From positions 42,687 through 106,686 of the forward strand of contig NZ_JBLZFX010000008.1 of NCBI RefSeq assembly GCF_050753345.1: a DNA stretch of 64,000 bases. The letters are read 5' to 3'. This document shows, piece by piece, positions 27,801 through 37,823 of the stretch (position 1 is its first letter; every line of letters starts with the position of its first letter). This DNA is from Alkalinema pantanalense. GTDB taxonomy: Bacteria > Cyanobacteriota > Cyanobacteriia > Leptolyngbyales > Leptolyngbyaceae. The position numbers and the translations under genes were made by a program. The notes under the pieces were generated by a model. The model did no database searches and was not told where the DNA came from. It saw nothing but the letters and a program-made list of their open reading frames with translations.

Positions 27801-29645
27801 ATGTTCGATCGCCCATTTTCTCCCCATGCATCGGAAACCTTACAGGCCCAGTTATCTAACCTAACCGATGCCCCTACTTGGGACTTATCCGACTTGTATC
27901 AGAACTTTCAGGATCCCGCTTTAGAAGTTGATCTGCAAGCTCTTCACCAACAGGCGATCGACTTTCGTCAACAGTATCGTGGGCGAGTCCAGTTCCTCAC
28001 GCCAGCGGAGATTGCAACTTGCTTGGGCATTCTGGAATCGATCGCAGAAAAAACGGGCTATCTCTATGCCTTCCCTTCGCTGATTTTCTCAGCCGATACC
28101 CAGAATACTGAAGCCAAGCAGTATGTCGATAAGACGATGGAGGCTTACACCCAAATTCAGAACCAGTTGCTCTTTTTTGACTTAGAACTGAAGAAGCTGG
28201 ATTCAGAAGCCTTTGCCGCGTTGGAAGCTGCCCCAGAACTGCAAACCTATCGCCATTATTTAGCGCAGATTGTCAAATACCGACCCTACACACTGTCGGA
28301 GGAAGTGGAACAAACGCGCAACCAAGACAGCCTCACCGGGCGGGATGCCTTTATCCAATTACGATCGGTGCATTTGGGCGAACAAAAATACACACCCGTT
28401 CCCTTGCCCGATGGTCGCACCGCTGACACAGAAGCGGCCTTGGGTGCCCTAGCTTTCCACCCCGATCGGGAGATTCGCACCCAAGCTTACCGATCGATTC
28501 GCCAGGTCATGCAGCAACACAATTCGCTGTACGCCTACATTCTCAGCACCGTGGCGCAGGATCATAAGCTGGAAAATCAGATGCGGGGGTATGGCTCCAC
28601 GTTGGAGAAACAACTACTCGCCGATGAGGTGTCGGAACCTGTCTTCCAGGCAATTATGGATGGCACCCGCGATCGGTTCGATCTTTTTCAACGCTACTAC
28701 CGCCTGAAAAGCCAAGCCCTTGGCCAAAAAATTCGTACTGCCGATCTCTACGCGCCTTGGACAACGGATGACACCGCCCTGCCTGCAATTTCCTACAAAG
28801 ACGGTGTAGATACCCTGCTCAAAGCCTTAGAACAGTTTGATGTCAACTATGCTCGTCGGGCAGAAGAATTTTTCATCCATAACTGGGTGGATGCCAAAGT
28901 GCGTCCCGGCAAACGGGGAGGTGCATTCTGCTGGTACGTCCACGGCAAACATAGCTACCTATTGCAGTCCTACACCGACGACTACAATTCCCTCTTTACC
29001 TTGGCCCACGAAATGGGGCATGGGTTGCATTTTTCTTGGATTGGCGATAAACAATCCTATTTCAATAGCAATCCCCCAATGGTGTCCGCAGAGATTGCAT
29101 CTACGTTTAACGAGTTGTTGCTGTTAGACTATCTGCTGAAGCAAGCAGAGGGTGATAAAACGCTGACAAAATCTTTGATTACCCGCCAATTGGAGGATCA
29201 GCTCAACCTGCTATTCCGCCAAAGTACTATTAGTCGGTTAGAGTTGGCGATCCACGATCGGGCGGCCCAGGGCAGTTTTGACCAGCAATTTGTCAACGAT
29301 ACTTGGATGCAACTGTACGGAGAATTGGGCGGAGACGCGATCGAGATCCTGCCCGAGCATCAGTACGATTGGGCCAGAATTGGACACATTTACTTCAAAC
29401 CCTTCTACTGCTACCAATACACCGCATCTAATATTGTCAGCTTGGCCTGCTACCAGAAGTACCGCGAAATTGGCAAAGACTTTATTCCGGGCTATTTGGA
29501 ACTCCTGTCTGTGGGTGGCAGTTTGGATCAGGTGGAAGCGCTGCGCAAGTACGTGGGCGTCGATCTGGAAGATACGGCGACGATTCGTGGCGCACTTTCC
29601 TACGTAGAAAACTTGCTAGATCAGCTCCAAACGACGTTGGACTAA
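27801..29645 (+). CDS. M3-family oligoendopeptidase (PepF type)
   Basis: A 614-aa zinc peptidase of the oligoendopeptidase F group, cytoplasmic, that cuts short peptides. The zinc site HEMGHGLH lies with His403, Glu404 and His407, and the third ligand is the Glu in VSAEIASTFNELLLLDYL. The preceding block AFCWYVHGKHSYLLQSYT and the following YLFLNY-type region (HIYFKPFYCYQYTASN) are also typical. ATG at 27801 gives the usual N-terminus; an ATG at 27732 or the frame start at 27723 would add up to 26 residues. It lies 128 bp after the FMN reductase. Confidence 0.93.
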   Translation: MFDRPFSPHASETLQAQLSNLTDAPTWDLSDLYQNFQDPALEVDLQALHQQAIDFRQQYRGRVQFLTPAEIATCLGILESIAEKTGYLYAFPSLIFSADTQNTEAKQYVDKTMEAYTQIQNQLLFFDLELKKLDSEAFAALEAAPELQTYRHYLAQIVKYRPYTLSEEVEQTRNQDSLTGRDAFIQLRSVHLGEQKYTPVPLPDGRTADTEAALGALAFHPDREIRTQAYRSIRQVMQQHNSLYAYILSTVAQDHKLENQMRGYGSTLEKQLLADEVSEPVFQAIMDGTRDRFDLFQRYYRLKSQALGQKIRTADLYAPWTTDDTALPAISYKDGVDTLLKALEQFDVNYARRAEEFFIHNWVDAKVRPGKRGGAFCWYVHGKHSYLLQSYTDDYNSLFTLAHEMGHGLHFSWIGDKQSYFNSNPPMVSAEIASTFNELLLLDYLLKQAEGDKTLTKSLITRQLEDQLNLLFRQSTISRLELAIHDRAAQGSFDQQFVNDTWMQLYGELGGDAIEILPEHQYDWARIGHIYFKPFYCYQYTASNIVSLACYQKYREIGKDFIPGYLELLSVGGSLDQVEALRKYVGVDLEDTATIRGALSYVENLLDQLQTTLD

Positions 29646-29671
29646 CGTGTAGCAAAGGAGTGGGTAAAACC

Positions 29672-30550
29672 CTACCCCCGATCTCCGACAGGAGTCGGCT
29701 GAATACCCGATTCTAGCCCCAGGAACGATCGGACTAGCGTTAAATATCCTTCCGGATCCTCCAGCATGGGAAAATGTCCGACCTTAGGCATTACCTGATG
29801 GCGGATTCTTGGATTGAGCGCTGCTGCATTCCGGCCTAACTGGGGTGGAATAATCCGATCGCACTGCCCCGAAACCAGCAAGGTGGGAATAGATAAATCG
29901 GTGAAATGTTGGGGCAGGGTATCGATCGCATGCTGACTGACCGCATCGAACAGGGTACCCATGGCCGCCGCATCTGAAGCTTGTAGATAATCTTCCAAAA
30001 AAGCTTGGCGATCGTGCTTGCCAATGGGGCGATGTAAAAAGCGCTGCATCAGCAAACGATCCATGGCAGGTAACTGATACAACCAGCGGGGGCGAAACTT
30101 AACGACCCATTGCCCAAATCGATAGAAAGCTGCAAAGGCCCGTTCGTCGTATTCAAAAATGCCACCGCAAGTCAAAATAGCCCGATCGATCTGGATAGCT
30201 GATTGTTGGAGAAAATACACTGCGATCGAGGTGCCCATGGAATGGGCCATGACGGTAGCTGCTTCAACCTGGAGGGCCTTCAATAACTGCACCAGATCTT
30301 CTGCGTAGGTATCCAGCGTATAGCGATCGGGTGAATTATGCGGTGGTAACTGCGATCGGGCAAATCCGCGCAGGTCGTAAAGCAAGCAGTCAAAGGAGTG
30401 GCTCAACGCACGAGCCGTTGCCTCCCAATAGCGTGCCGATCCACCCCAGCCATGGATAAACACTAAAACGGGGCGGTGAGTCCGTTGCTGACTCGCTGCC
30501 GTAATCCATTCGTAATAGTGTGGACAGTGGTGAATTGTAATAAATGGCAT
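29672..30550 (-). CDS. Alpha/beta hydrolase
   Basis: A 292-aa enzyme with the usual fold order: LVFIHGWGGSARYWE (oxyanion hole His-Gly), the nucleophile elbow MAHSMGTS where Ser is the nucleophile and Ala replaces the first Gly, LLVSGQCDRIIPP with the acid Asp, and the catalytic His in MPKVGHFPMLEDP. Substrate not known; the group covers esterases, haloperoxidase-like and C-C hydrolases. ATG at 30550 begins MPFITIHHCPHYYEW; one at 30595 would add 15 residues. It converges with the M3 peptidase gene, 26 bp apart. Confidence 0.88.
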   Translation of the reverse strand: MPFITIHHCPHYYEWITAASQQRTHRPVLVFIHGWGGSARYWEATARALSHSFDCLLYDLRGFARSQLPPHNSPDRYTLDTYAEDLVQLLKALQVEAATVMAHSMGTSIAVYFLQQSAIQIDRAILTCGGIFEYDERAFAAFYRFGQWVVKFRPRWLYQLPAMDRLLMQRFLHRPIGKHDRQAFLEDYLQASDAAAMGTLFDAVSQHAIDTLPQHFTDLSIPTLLVSGQCDRIIPPQLGRNAAALNPRIRHQVMPKVGHFPMLEDPEGYLTLVRSFLGLESGIQPTPVGDRG

Positions 30551-30702
30551 GGATCTACACACCTTGAGATCGATCGAATAAGCCCCCGTCTTCAAGTTAC
30601 CAGGAACTCAAAACGAGGGCTGTATTTGTAAGATTTCTATCACCTCAACACCCAACACCGGAAAACGGTGACGGGAGCTAATGCAATGGTCACTCCAAGT
30701 AA

Positions 30703-32049
30703 TTAAGCCGATTCGGGCTTCGGTAAAGATGAGGGATGAACCAGCAACTCCGCCGTTGATCGTTTTTCCACCATGTCACGGGTAATCACACAGCGAGAAA
30801 CATCCTTGCGGGAGGGCAACTCGTACATGATATCCAACATGAGTTCTTCGACGATGCTGCGAAGGGCCCGTGCGCCAGTTTTGCGACGGTTGGCTTCCTG
30901 GGCGATCGCTCGCACCGCATCCGATCGAAACTCCAGTTGCACATTGTCCATCTTCATCAGCTTTTGATACTGCTTCACCAAAGCATTCTTCGGCTCCGTC
31001 AGAATCGCGGCCAAAGCATCCTCATCCAACGGATCCAATGTTGCCGACACCGGAATTCGCCCAATAAATTCCGGAATCATACCAAATTTGACAATGTCAT
31101 CGGCTTCCATGTTTTTCAGGACATCTGCCATTCGCTTATCCCGGCTCAAGCTTTCCCCTGTGGTTTGGATAAAGCCCATGGACTTTTTACCGATGCGTTG
31201 CTCAACAATTTTCTCTAGACCAACAAATGCACCACCACAAATGAACAAGATATTGCTGGTGTCAATCTGGATGCAATCTTGATAGGGATGTTTCCGGCCA
31301 CCTTGGGGCGGCACATTGGCGATCGTTCCTTCCAGCATTTTCAGCAATGCCTGTTGAACACCTTCGCCGGAGACATCTCGGGTAATGGAAGGATTTTCAC
31401 TCTTCCGGGCAATCTTATCAATTTCATCAATGTAGATAATCCCGCGTTGGGCCTCTTCTACATCGAGATCTGCCACTTGCAGCAGTCTCAGCAGAATGTT
31501 TTCCACATCCTCACCAACGTACCCCGCTTCCGTCAGCGTGGTGGCATCGGCAACGGCAAAGGGCACATCCAGAATGGTGGCCAAGGTCTGAGCCAAAAGA
31601 GTTTTGCCGGAGCCCGTCGGGCCAATCAGCAAAATGTTCGACTTTTGGAGTTCAACCAAGTCTTCGCTCTTGCCACCCTCTACTTTGGATTCGGCATAGC
31701 TTAAGCGCTTATAGTGGTTATAAACCGCCACAGAAAGCACTTTTTTAGCCTCATCCTGTCCGACGACGTGCTCATCAAGATACTTCTTGATTTCTCGCGG
31801 TTTGGGAATTTGACCGAGGGTGATGGGAGAAGTGCGGGTGCGACGCTTTTCCGCAGGTTGATCCCGACGCGGCACAGGCTGAGGGGTCGAACCGCTGTCA
31901 AACAGCTCCTCATCCAGGATCTCATTGCAGAGATCCACGCACTCATCGCAAATGTAAACACCGGGGCCTGCTATGAGCTTCCGCACTTGCTCCTGGGACT
32001 TGCCACAGAAGGAGCATTTGAGATGGGAGTCATAATTTTTCGGCGGCAT
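30703..32049 (-). CDS. clpX: ATP-dependent Clp protease ATP-binding subunit ClpX
   Basis: A 448-aa AAA+ unfoldase that feeds tagged proteins into ClpP. The N-terminal zinc domain has Cys12, Cys15, Cys34 and Cys37. Walker A is GPTGSGKT (143-150), Walker B is IIYIDEIDKI, the pore loop includes EAGYVGEDVEN, and sensor/RKH regions follow. The C-terminal small domain ends in a Ser/Pro-rich tail. It follows clpP by 76 bp on the minus strand, the common tig-clpP-clpX order. Confidence 0.97.
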   Translation of the reverse strand: MPPKNYDSHLKCSFCGKSQEQVRKLIAGPGVYICDECVDLCNEILDEELFDSGSTPQPVPRRDQPAEKRRTRTSPITLGQIPKPREIKKYLDEHVVGQDEAKKVLSVAVYNHYKRLSYAESKVEGGKSEDLVELQKSNILLIGPTGSGKTLLAQTLATILDVPFAVADATTLTEAGYVGEDVENILLRLLQVADLDVEEAQRGIIYIDEIDKIARKSENPSITRDVSGEGVQQALLKMLEGTIANVPPQGGRKHPYQDCIQIDTSNILFICGGAFVGLEKIVEQRIGKKSMGFIQTTGESLSRDKRMADVLKNMEADDIVKFGMIPEFIGRIPVSATLDPLDEDALAAILTEPKNALVKQYQKLMKMDNVQLEFRSDAVRAIAQEANRRKTGARALRSIVEELMLDIMYELPSRKDVSRCVITRDMVEKRSTAELLVHPSSLPKPESA

Positions 32050-32125
32050 AGACGTTTAAACCTCGTGCAGCGATCGGTTCGGAATGGGCCTCAATACCAA
32101 CGGTAAGGCAGGACAGACTTTAATG

Positions 32126-32809
32126 CTAAGAAGCTACAGCAAGAGATTCAACCCCAAGACGATCTTGACGGTAAATCACCTTATCAATCAGGCCATACTC
32201 CTGCGCTTCTTCCGCAGACATAAAAAAGTCACGCTCCGTATCAGCGGCAATTCGTTCCAAGGGCTGCCCTGTATGGGACGCTAATAAACGATTCAACGTA
32301 TCTTTGTGATAGAGAATTTCCCGAGCCATGATTTCAATATCAACGGCTTGCCCCTGTGCCCCTCCCAAAGGCTGGTGAATCATGATGCGGGAACTTGGCA
32401 GCGACATCCGCTTACCCTTTGCCCCCCCTGATAGGAGGAAAGCACCCATGCTCGCTGCCAACCCGAAACAAATGGTGGCAACGTCGCACCGCACTTGTTG
32501 CATAGTGTCATAGATTCCCATGCCAGCGGTAATTGAGCCGCCGGGGGAGTTGATGTAGAGTTGAATGTCTTTGTCCGGATCCTCAGCTTCTAAAAAGAGC
32601 ATTTGGGCAATGATAGAGTCAGCGATTGTATCGTTGACATCCGTTCCCAGAAAGATAATGCGTTCCCGTAAAAGCCGAGAGTAGATGTCAAAGGCGCGTT
32701 CGCCTCGTCCAGACTGCTCAACCACCATGGGAACAACCGTTGACGCGGAAATCACGTCATGACGACAAGTACTCGTAAGCCCGTAGCCAGAGGATTGAGA
32801 GATCACCAT
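32126..32809 (-). CDS. clpP: ATP-dependent Clp protease proteolytic subunit
   Basis: A 227-aa serine protease subunit that forms the 14-mer chamber served by ClpX. The triad is visible: Ser120 in LAASMGAFLL, His145 in IMIHQPLGG and Asp194 in TERDFFM. INSPGGSITAGMGIYDTM is the oxyanion/handle region. The first 27 residues before MVVEQSGRGERAFDIY are a plausible propeptide; an ATG at 32728 is the other possible start. Cyanobacteria carry several clpP copies; this one is next to clpX and tig, so it is the probable ClpX partner. Confidence 0.97.
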   Translation of the reverse strand: MVISQSSGYGLTSTCRHDVISASTVVPMVVEQSGRGERAFDIYSRLLRERIIFLGTDVNDTIADSIIAQMLFLEAEDPDKDIQLYINSPGGSITAGMGIYDTMQQVRCDVATICFGLAASMGAFLLSGGAKGKRMSLPSSRIMIHQPLGGAQGQAVDIEIMAREILYHKDTLNRLLASHTGQPLERIAADTERDFFMSAEEAQEYGLIDKVIYRQDRLGVESLAVAS

Positions 32810-33014
32810 AGCGGTTTAAACCGTTGCAGTCCTTGATTTTAAGCGTTCTTGCTCACATTATGCCTTAAGTCGCCGGGGTCTGTCGGGGTTTTCCATGGAT
32901 TCATTTTGGATTTCCGAAAATCTACGGAAATTTTGAGTCCCTAGTAATCGTTTTGACCCCGAAAATTTAAGACTGGATAGAATTGCCTCTACCCAGCCAG
33001 TCTTAGGAGGCCGC

Positions 33015-34424
33015 TTATTCTACGACCTCGGCGGCGACTTCTACTGCTTCAGCGTCTTCTGCTTCAGAATCATCCGTGGATTCCTCTTCGGGTTCCAGGG
33101 TTCCTTCAGGCACTAACTCAACCGTGTTGTTCGCTTCCAGCCAAGCCAAAATTTGCTCCTTGAGCAAGTCTTCTGACAAGACCGATCTCAGCCGCTCTGG
33201 GTCAACATCTTGGCCTTGAAGGGCTTCCATTGTTTCCTTGAACTTAGCGTTCAGCTCGGCTTCGTCAACCTTGAGGTCTTCCCGCTTCGCCACTTCGCCG
33301 AGGGCGAGGGTTCGCTTGAGCCGATCGAGGGCTTCTGGACGAGAACGCTCCTTCAGCATCCCGATCGTGTCTTCAGTGAACAACTTGCGCACATCCATTC
33401 CCTGCTGCTGAAGCTGCATGGCAGTTTGCGTAATCATGTAGTTCAGTTCCCGCTCCACCAGGGTTTCTGGTAAATCGACTTCAATTTGAGTCAACAGGGC
33501 ATTGATTAGAGCCGTTTCTTTGTTCTGCTTGGTGTTGGAATCAGCTTCTTCCTGGTAACGGGTTTCTAAATTTTCTCGCAGGGCGGCGATCGTTTCAAAT
33601 TCTTCCTCGCTCAACTCTTTAGCGAAGTCATCATCCAATTCCGGCAGTTCCCGTTCCTTGAGTTCCTTCAAGGTCATGGAGAACTTAGCAGGTCGCCCCT
33701 GCAATTCCTCGCTGAAGTAATCTTCGGGAAACTGCACTTCCACTTCCTTAGTTTCGCCGACTTTCATGCCGACAAGCCCTGCCACAAAACCGGGCACAAA
33801 CCGATCTTCCTCCATGTCTAGTTGGAAGTTATCCGCCTTGCCGCCGGGAACATCTGTCTCCTCGGCTCCCTCTTCATCGGGGGTATAGCGGCCATGGTAG
33901 TCCACTACAGCCACATCCCCTAGCTGTGCTCCCCGATCTTCCACGGGAACTAAGGTGGCCATTTGTTTTTGGTATCCCTCTAGGGTCGTTGCTACCCGAT
34001 TGGGATCCACCTTGATTTCTTCCGCTTGAACCGTCAAGCCTGTGTATTGCTTCAAGGTCACTTCGGGCTGCACGTCCACCGACGCCTTAAAAGTCAGCGG
34101 ATTGCCTGGCTCATAACTTTCCACCAATTCCGTAAAGTCGGACTTGAGTTGGAAGTTCCCCAGCGAATCAATCTTTTCTTGCTTGAGGGCATCTTTCAAA
34201 GCAGTATCAATCAAATCTTCGAGGGCAGTGGCCTTAATTCCCATGGAGCCAAACCGCTGGATCACCACCTGCCGGGGGACCTTGCCTTTGCGGAACCCAG
34301 GGATATTGGCTTGGCGCATGAACTTTTGAATCGTCGCCTCATAGGCTTTCTTGGTCATTTCCGCCGTGATTTCAATCTCCAAGCCAATTTGGCTGGCGGG
34401 TAGCTTTTCCTGGGTTACTTTCAT
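33015..34424 (-). CDS. tig: Trigger factor
   Basis: A 469-aa ribosome-bound chaperone and prolyl isomerase that meets nascent chains at the exit tunnel. Ribosome-binding signature GFRKGKVPRQVV at residues about 44-55; FKBP-type isomerase domain in the middle (DYHGRYTPDEEG to LKELKERELP); helical C-terminal arm after that. The last 30 residues are very acidic (EPEEESTDDSEAEDAEA), as often in cyanobacteria. First gene of the tig-clpP-clpX minus-strand run; 205 bp separates it from clpP, so there may be a second promoter. Confidence 0.97.
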   Translation of the reverse strand: MKVTQEKLPASQIGLEIEITAEMTKKAYEATIQKFMRQANIPGFRKGKVPRQVVIQRFGSMGIKATALEDLIDTALKDALKQEKIDSLGNFQLKSDFTELVESYEPGNPLTFKASVDVQPEVTLKQYTGLTVQAEEIKVDPNRVATTLEGYQKQMATLVPVEDRGAQLGDVAVVDYHGRYTPDEEGAEETDVPGGKADNFQLDMEEDRFVPGFVAGLVGMKVGETKEVEVQFPEDYFSEELQGRPAKFSMTLKELKERELPELDDDFAKELSEEEFETIAALRENLETRYQEEADSNTKQNKETALINALLTQIEVDLPETLVERELNYMITQTAMQLQQQGMDVRKLFTEDTIGMLKERSRPEALDRLKRTLALGEVAKREDLKVDEAELNAKFKETMEALQGQDVDPERLRSVLSEDLLKEQILAWLEANNTVELVPEGTLEPEEESTDDSEAEDAEAVEVAAEVVE

Positions 34425-35212
34425 CGCGTGTAAAAACTCTAGATTGACTGCTTCGCAGTAAGCTATACTAACTCATTGGAGTGCGTAATCGTTCATTCAC
34501 TCTGTGGATTTTTGCGACGAATTGACTCGAAATCGATCGCAAAATCGCTGTTAGTGATCCGGAAAGTTCGATAGAATTCAGAAAATCAGATTACACAGTA
34601 AGTATGATTACCGGGTCAGCACCTTTCAACTCAGGCGAATCACTTATTTAGTCACGCTTCAGTTGTTCGCGCTAGAGTAATCTTTAGTGAGGCTCTAAGG
34701 CGAGGGGCCCTAAGGCATCCAGGTGCAAGGCTCAAGTGGGCGAGAGTGACCTATTGACTTGTCTTATAACGAGTCGGAATGTCTTCTCTCAACTTAGAAT
34801 CTAAAATTTTCTATTAGAGAAAATTGTTAGGATTTTTAGAAAGCAGATGGTTCGACTTGGGATCCAGTTAATTGAACCTGCAAGCTGGAAGACTCGCGCA
34901 GATAACTTCTGGTGCGATAGTCTAACATCCCTGTAGCCTAGGGGTATCCATATCCATTAGATTGCAGATTACACAGCTTTTCGATCGATCATCGTTAAAA
35001 AGACTTAATAAAAGACTGATACGCCTCTTCCCCGCTTTGAACTTTGATCAGAATTTTGGAAGGCATCAATCAAATCAGTTGTCAGTGTGAGTTGAGGAAT
35101 GAGGAAGAAAAAGAATTTTAACGTTGATTAAGACTGATTCCATGAACTTTTAAACAAATGGCTTAAGATGCAAAGTTTTCTTTAGAAATGGCTTGATTGT
35201 AGGAGGTTTGAT
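34425..35212. other. Divergent control region between tig and asd
   Basis: A 788-bp region without a gene. It holds an AT-rich palindrome, AATTTTCT-N5-AGAAAATT at 34805-34825. Promoters for both tig and asd are expected here. The length is unusual for two housekeeping operons; a small RNA could fit but I see no terminator-like hairpin. Confidence 0.5.
35201..35206 (+). promoter_or_regulatory. Shine-Dalgarno site that fixes the asd TTG start
   Basis: A perfect AGGAGG lies 6 nt before the TTG at 35213. No ATG in this frame lies near the expected N-terminus, so the TTG is the start. Confidence 0.8.
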
Positions 35213-36247
35213 TTGAGTCAGTCGTATCGCGTCGCCATCCTAGGCGCGACAGGTGCAGTGGGAACGGAACTTCTCACCCTCTTGGAGGAGCGACAGTTTC
35301 CTGTTTCAGAGTTGAAATTACTAGCGTCTCCCCGTTCTGCGGGCGTGACCTTGTCTTTTAGAGGGCAAGATATTCTTGTTGAAGCAGTCAGCGAGGATTC
35401 CTTCAAAGGAGTGGATATTGTGCTTGCCTCTGCGGGAGCTTCCATTTCCAAAGCCTGGGTCGATCGCATTGTGGCAGCGGGTGCAGTCATGATTGATAAC
35501 TCCAGTGCCTTTCGGATGGTACCCGACGTTCCATTAGTTGTGCCCGAGGTCAATCCTGAAGCGGCTAAAGACCACAAGGGTGTGATTGCTAATCCCAACT
35601 GTACGACTATCCTGATGTCTGTAGCGATTTACCCGCTCCATCAAGTGCAGCCGATTCGTCGCATTGTTGCAGCGACCTATCAGTCAGCCAGTGGGGCCGG
35701 AGCAAGGGCCATGGAAGAGGTGAAAGTACAATCCCAAGCAATTCTTAATGGCGAAAACCCAACGCCCGAAATTTTGCCCTATCCCTTAGCCTTTAATCTA
35801 TTTCCCCATAATTCCAAGCTGGGGGATAACGGCTACTGCGAAGAAGAAATGAAAATGGTCAACGAGACCCGTAAAATCTTTGGGGAACCTGATTTACGAG
35901 TTACAGCGACCTGTGTTCGGGTTCCCGTACTCCGTGCCCACTCCGAAGCCCTGAATCTAGAATTCGATCGCCCTTTCGATGTGGCGAAAGCCCGAGAACT
36001 GGTACAGCAGGCTCCAGGGGTTGAACTGGTGGAAGATTGGGAGAAAAACTACTTCCCGATGCCGATGGATGCAAGCGGCAAAGATGATGTATTGGTGGGG
36101 CGGATTCGTCAAGATATTTCCCATTCCAATAGCCTAGAAGTCTGGCTCTGTGGAGATCAAATTCGAAAAGGGGCGGCCCTCAATGCGGTGCAAATTGCCG
36201 AGTTATTGGTTGAAAAAAGTTGGCTGAAACCAACTGTGACTGCTTAA
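35213..36247 (+). CDS. asd: Aspartate-semialdehyde dehydrogenase
   Basis: A 344-aa enzyme that reduces aspartyl phosphate to aspartate semialdehyde with NADPH, the branch point to lysine, threonine and methionine. NADP loop: AILGATGAVGTELL; catalytic Cys130 in IANPNCTTILM; substrate residues in YQSASGAGARAMEE; the catalytic His lies in VRVPVLRAHSEAL. TTG is the start, fixed by an AGGAGG. It is followed 169 bp later by dapA, which uses its product. Confidence 0.96.
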   Translation: MSQSYRVAILGATGAVGTELLTLLEERQFPVSELKLLASPRSAGVTLSFRGQDILVEAVSEDSFKGVDIVLASAGASISKAWVDRIVAAGAVMIDNSSAFRMVPDVPLVVPEVNPEAAKDHKGVIANPNCTTILMSVAIYPLHQVQPIRRIVAATYQSASGAGARAMEEVKVQSQAILNGENPTPEILPYPLAFNLFPHNSKLGDNGYCEEEMKMVNETRKIFGEPDLRVTATCVRVPVLRAHSEALNLEFDRPFDVAKARELVQQAPGVELVEDWEKNYFPMPMDASGKDDVLVGRIRQDISHSNSLEVWLCGDQIRKGAALNAVQIAELLVEKSWLKPTVTA

Positions 36248-36416
36248 TGCCAGAAGCTGAATTGGGCAGGGGTTGCTGTACTGAATCGATCGCTTAAATA
36301 AGCTTGGGCTGGGTAGTGTTGGGGTTGTTTCAGGTAGCATTGATGGATTGTCGGTGTCTGACTGATATATCCCCTATAAGGAACCTTTGGTAAAGGATAA
36401 GGAGTGAAATTCGGGT

Positions 36417-37301
36417 GTGGTGAATTTTGGACGGATTTTGACAGCAATGATTACCCCCTTTGATGCAGAGGGGCATGTAGATTATGCGATCGCAGAAAAA
36501 CTAGCAGTCCACCTCGCCGAAAATGGTACCGATACGCTGGTGGTGTGCGGGACGACCGGGGAGTCTCCGACCCTGAGTTGGGATGAAGAATTTGAACTCT
36601 TTCGGGTGATTCAATCTGCCGTTGCTGGCAAAGCAAAAGTGATGGCTGGAACTGGCTCCAATTCGACCCAAGAGGCGATCGTTGCGACTCAGAAAGCTCA
36701 GTCCTTGGGCTTAGAGGGTTCTCTGCAAGTGGTGCCCTACTACAATAAGCCGCCCCAGCAAGGTCTGTATCAGCATTTCCGGGCGATCGCGGAGGCGTCT
36801 CCTGATCTGCCGATCATGCTCTACAACGTTCCGGGGCGTACAGGCCAAAACCTGTTGCCGGAAACCGTAGCTCGTCTTGCGGAAATTCCCAATATTGTTG
36901 CTATAAAGGAAGCAAGTGGGAATCTTGATCAAGTTAGTCAAGTACGGCGGTTAACTCCCCCAGAATTCCTAATTTACTCCGGGGATGATTCGCTGACCTT
37001 GCCAATTTTGGCCGTGGGTGGATGCGGAGTTGTGAGTGTAGCCAGCCATTTAGTGGGCAATCAGTTGCAACAAATGATTCAAGCCTTTGAGCTAGGCAAT
37101 CCCTCGGCGGCTAGAGAACTGCATATCCAGCTTTTACCCCTATGCAAAGCCCTTTTTTTGACCACCAATCCCATTCTTGTCAAAACAGCCCTGCGGTTAA
37201 TGGGCTGGGAAGTGGGATCCTGTCGTCTACCCTTGGATGAGGCTCCGGAGTTGCTGGTCATGGAGTTAAAGCAAGTGCTGCACGATCTTCATCTTCTCTG
37301 A
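36417..37301 (+). CDS. dapA: 4-hydroxy-tetrahydrodipicolinate synthase
   Basis: A 294-aa TIM-barrel aldolase that joins aspartate semialdehyde and pyruvate in the lysine/diaminopimelate route. Schiff-base Lys164 in NIVAIKEASGN, Tyr136 in MLYNVPGRTGQN, and the loop VCGTTGESPTLS at residues 43-54. The start is GTG at 36417 or the next GTG at 36420, with AAGGAG a little far upstream (about 12 nt). Same strand and pathway as asd. Length is normal. Confidence 0.95.
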   Translation: MVNFGRILTAMITPFDAEGHVDYAIAEKLAVHLAENGTDTLVVCGTTGESPTLSWDEEFELFRVIQSAVAGKAKVMAGTGSNSTQEAIVATQKAQSLGLEGSLQVVPYYNKPPQQGLYQHFRAIAEASPDLPIMLYNVPGRTGQNLLPETVARLAEIPNIVAIKEASGNLDQVSQVRRLTPPEFLIYSGDDSLTLPILAVGGCGVVSVASHLVGNQLQQMIQAFELGNPSAARELHIQLLPLCKALFLTTNPILVKTALRLMGWEVGSCRLPLDEAPELLVMELKQVLHDLHLL

Positions 37302-37823
37302 TTTAAGTGCAACCTCTTAAGTTGAGTGCAATACAGTCGGTGCAACCCGAAATCGGTAGAACAAAACCAGTTGGTGCAACAGTCTGATCGTCCATCCTCA
37401 AATCCTCCTGTGCTCGCTAAAACAACTGAAGCCATGGCGGAAAAAGTTTTGACAATTGAATAACTCACGCATGAACTTCTCACAATCCATCACTAAATCT
37501 AATTTGCGTATGTCTGGTTTATCGATCGTTTTTCTGTCTAATGACCTTATGAATCCTACAAATGCCTGTCCCAAGATGCTTTTTAAACCCCCAGGTTAAG
37601 TTCCCTCTACTCACTCTCTTCGAAATTGAGAGCCTTCCTAAGGCGAAGCAGCTGTCAAGGATAGAAGCTAGAAATTTTAAGACTGCACCGATGAGCATCC
37701 AAGACGGTGAGTGCAATGTCTTAAGAAAGAACCTCAGTTCTGCTTCTTTCAGGCTGATCGCTGGATGCTCACCCTAGATTTTCATATTCCTAATTTTTTA
37801 CTGTACTGAACAACAGAAACTCC
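37302..37823 (+). promoter_or_regulatory. Possible structured leader of RNase J with GTGCAA repeats
   Basis: A 522-bp region before rnj. GTGCAA occurs at 37307, 37326, 37340, 37374 and 37711. A long stem TGAGCATCCA (37692-37701) pairs perfectly with TGGATGCTCA (37762-37771), and inside it sits a smaller hairpin, AGAAC-CTCA-GTTCT (37728-37741), extended by AAGAA/TTCTT. The outer stem ends about 52 nt before the ATG. RNase genes are often self-regulated through their 5' leader; that this is such a leader is inference. Confidence 0.45.
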
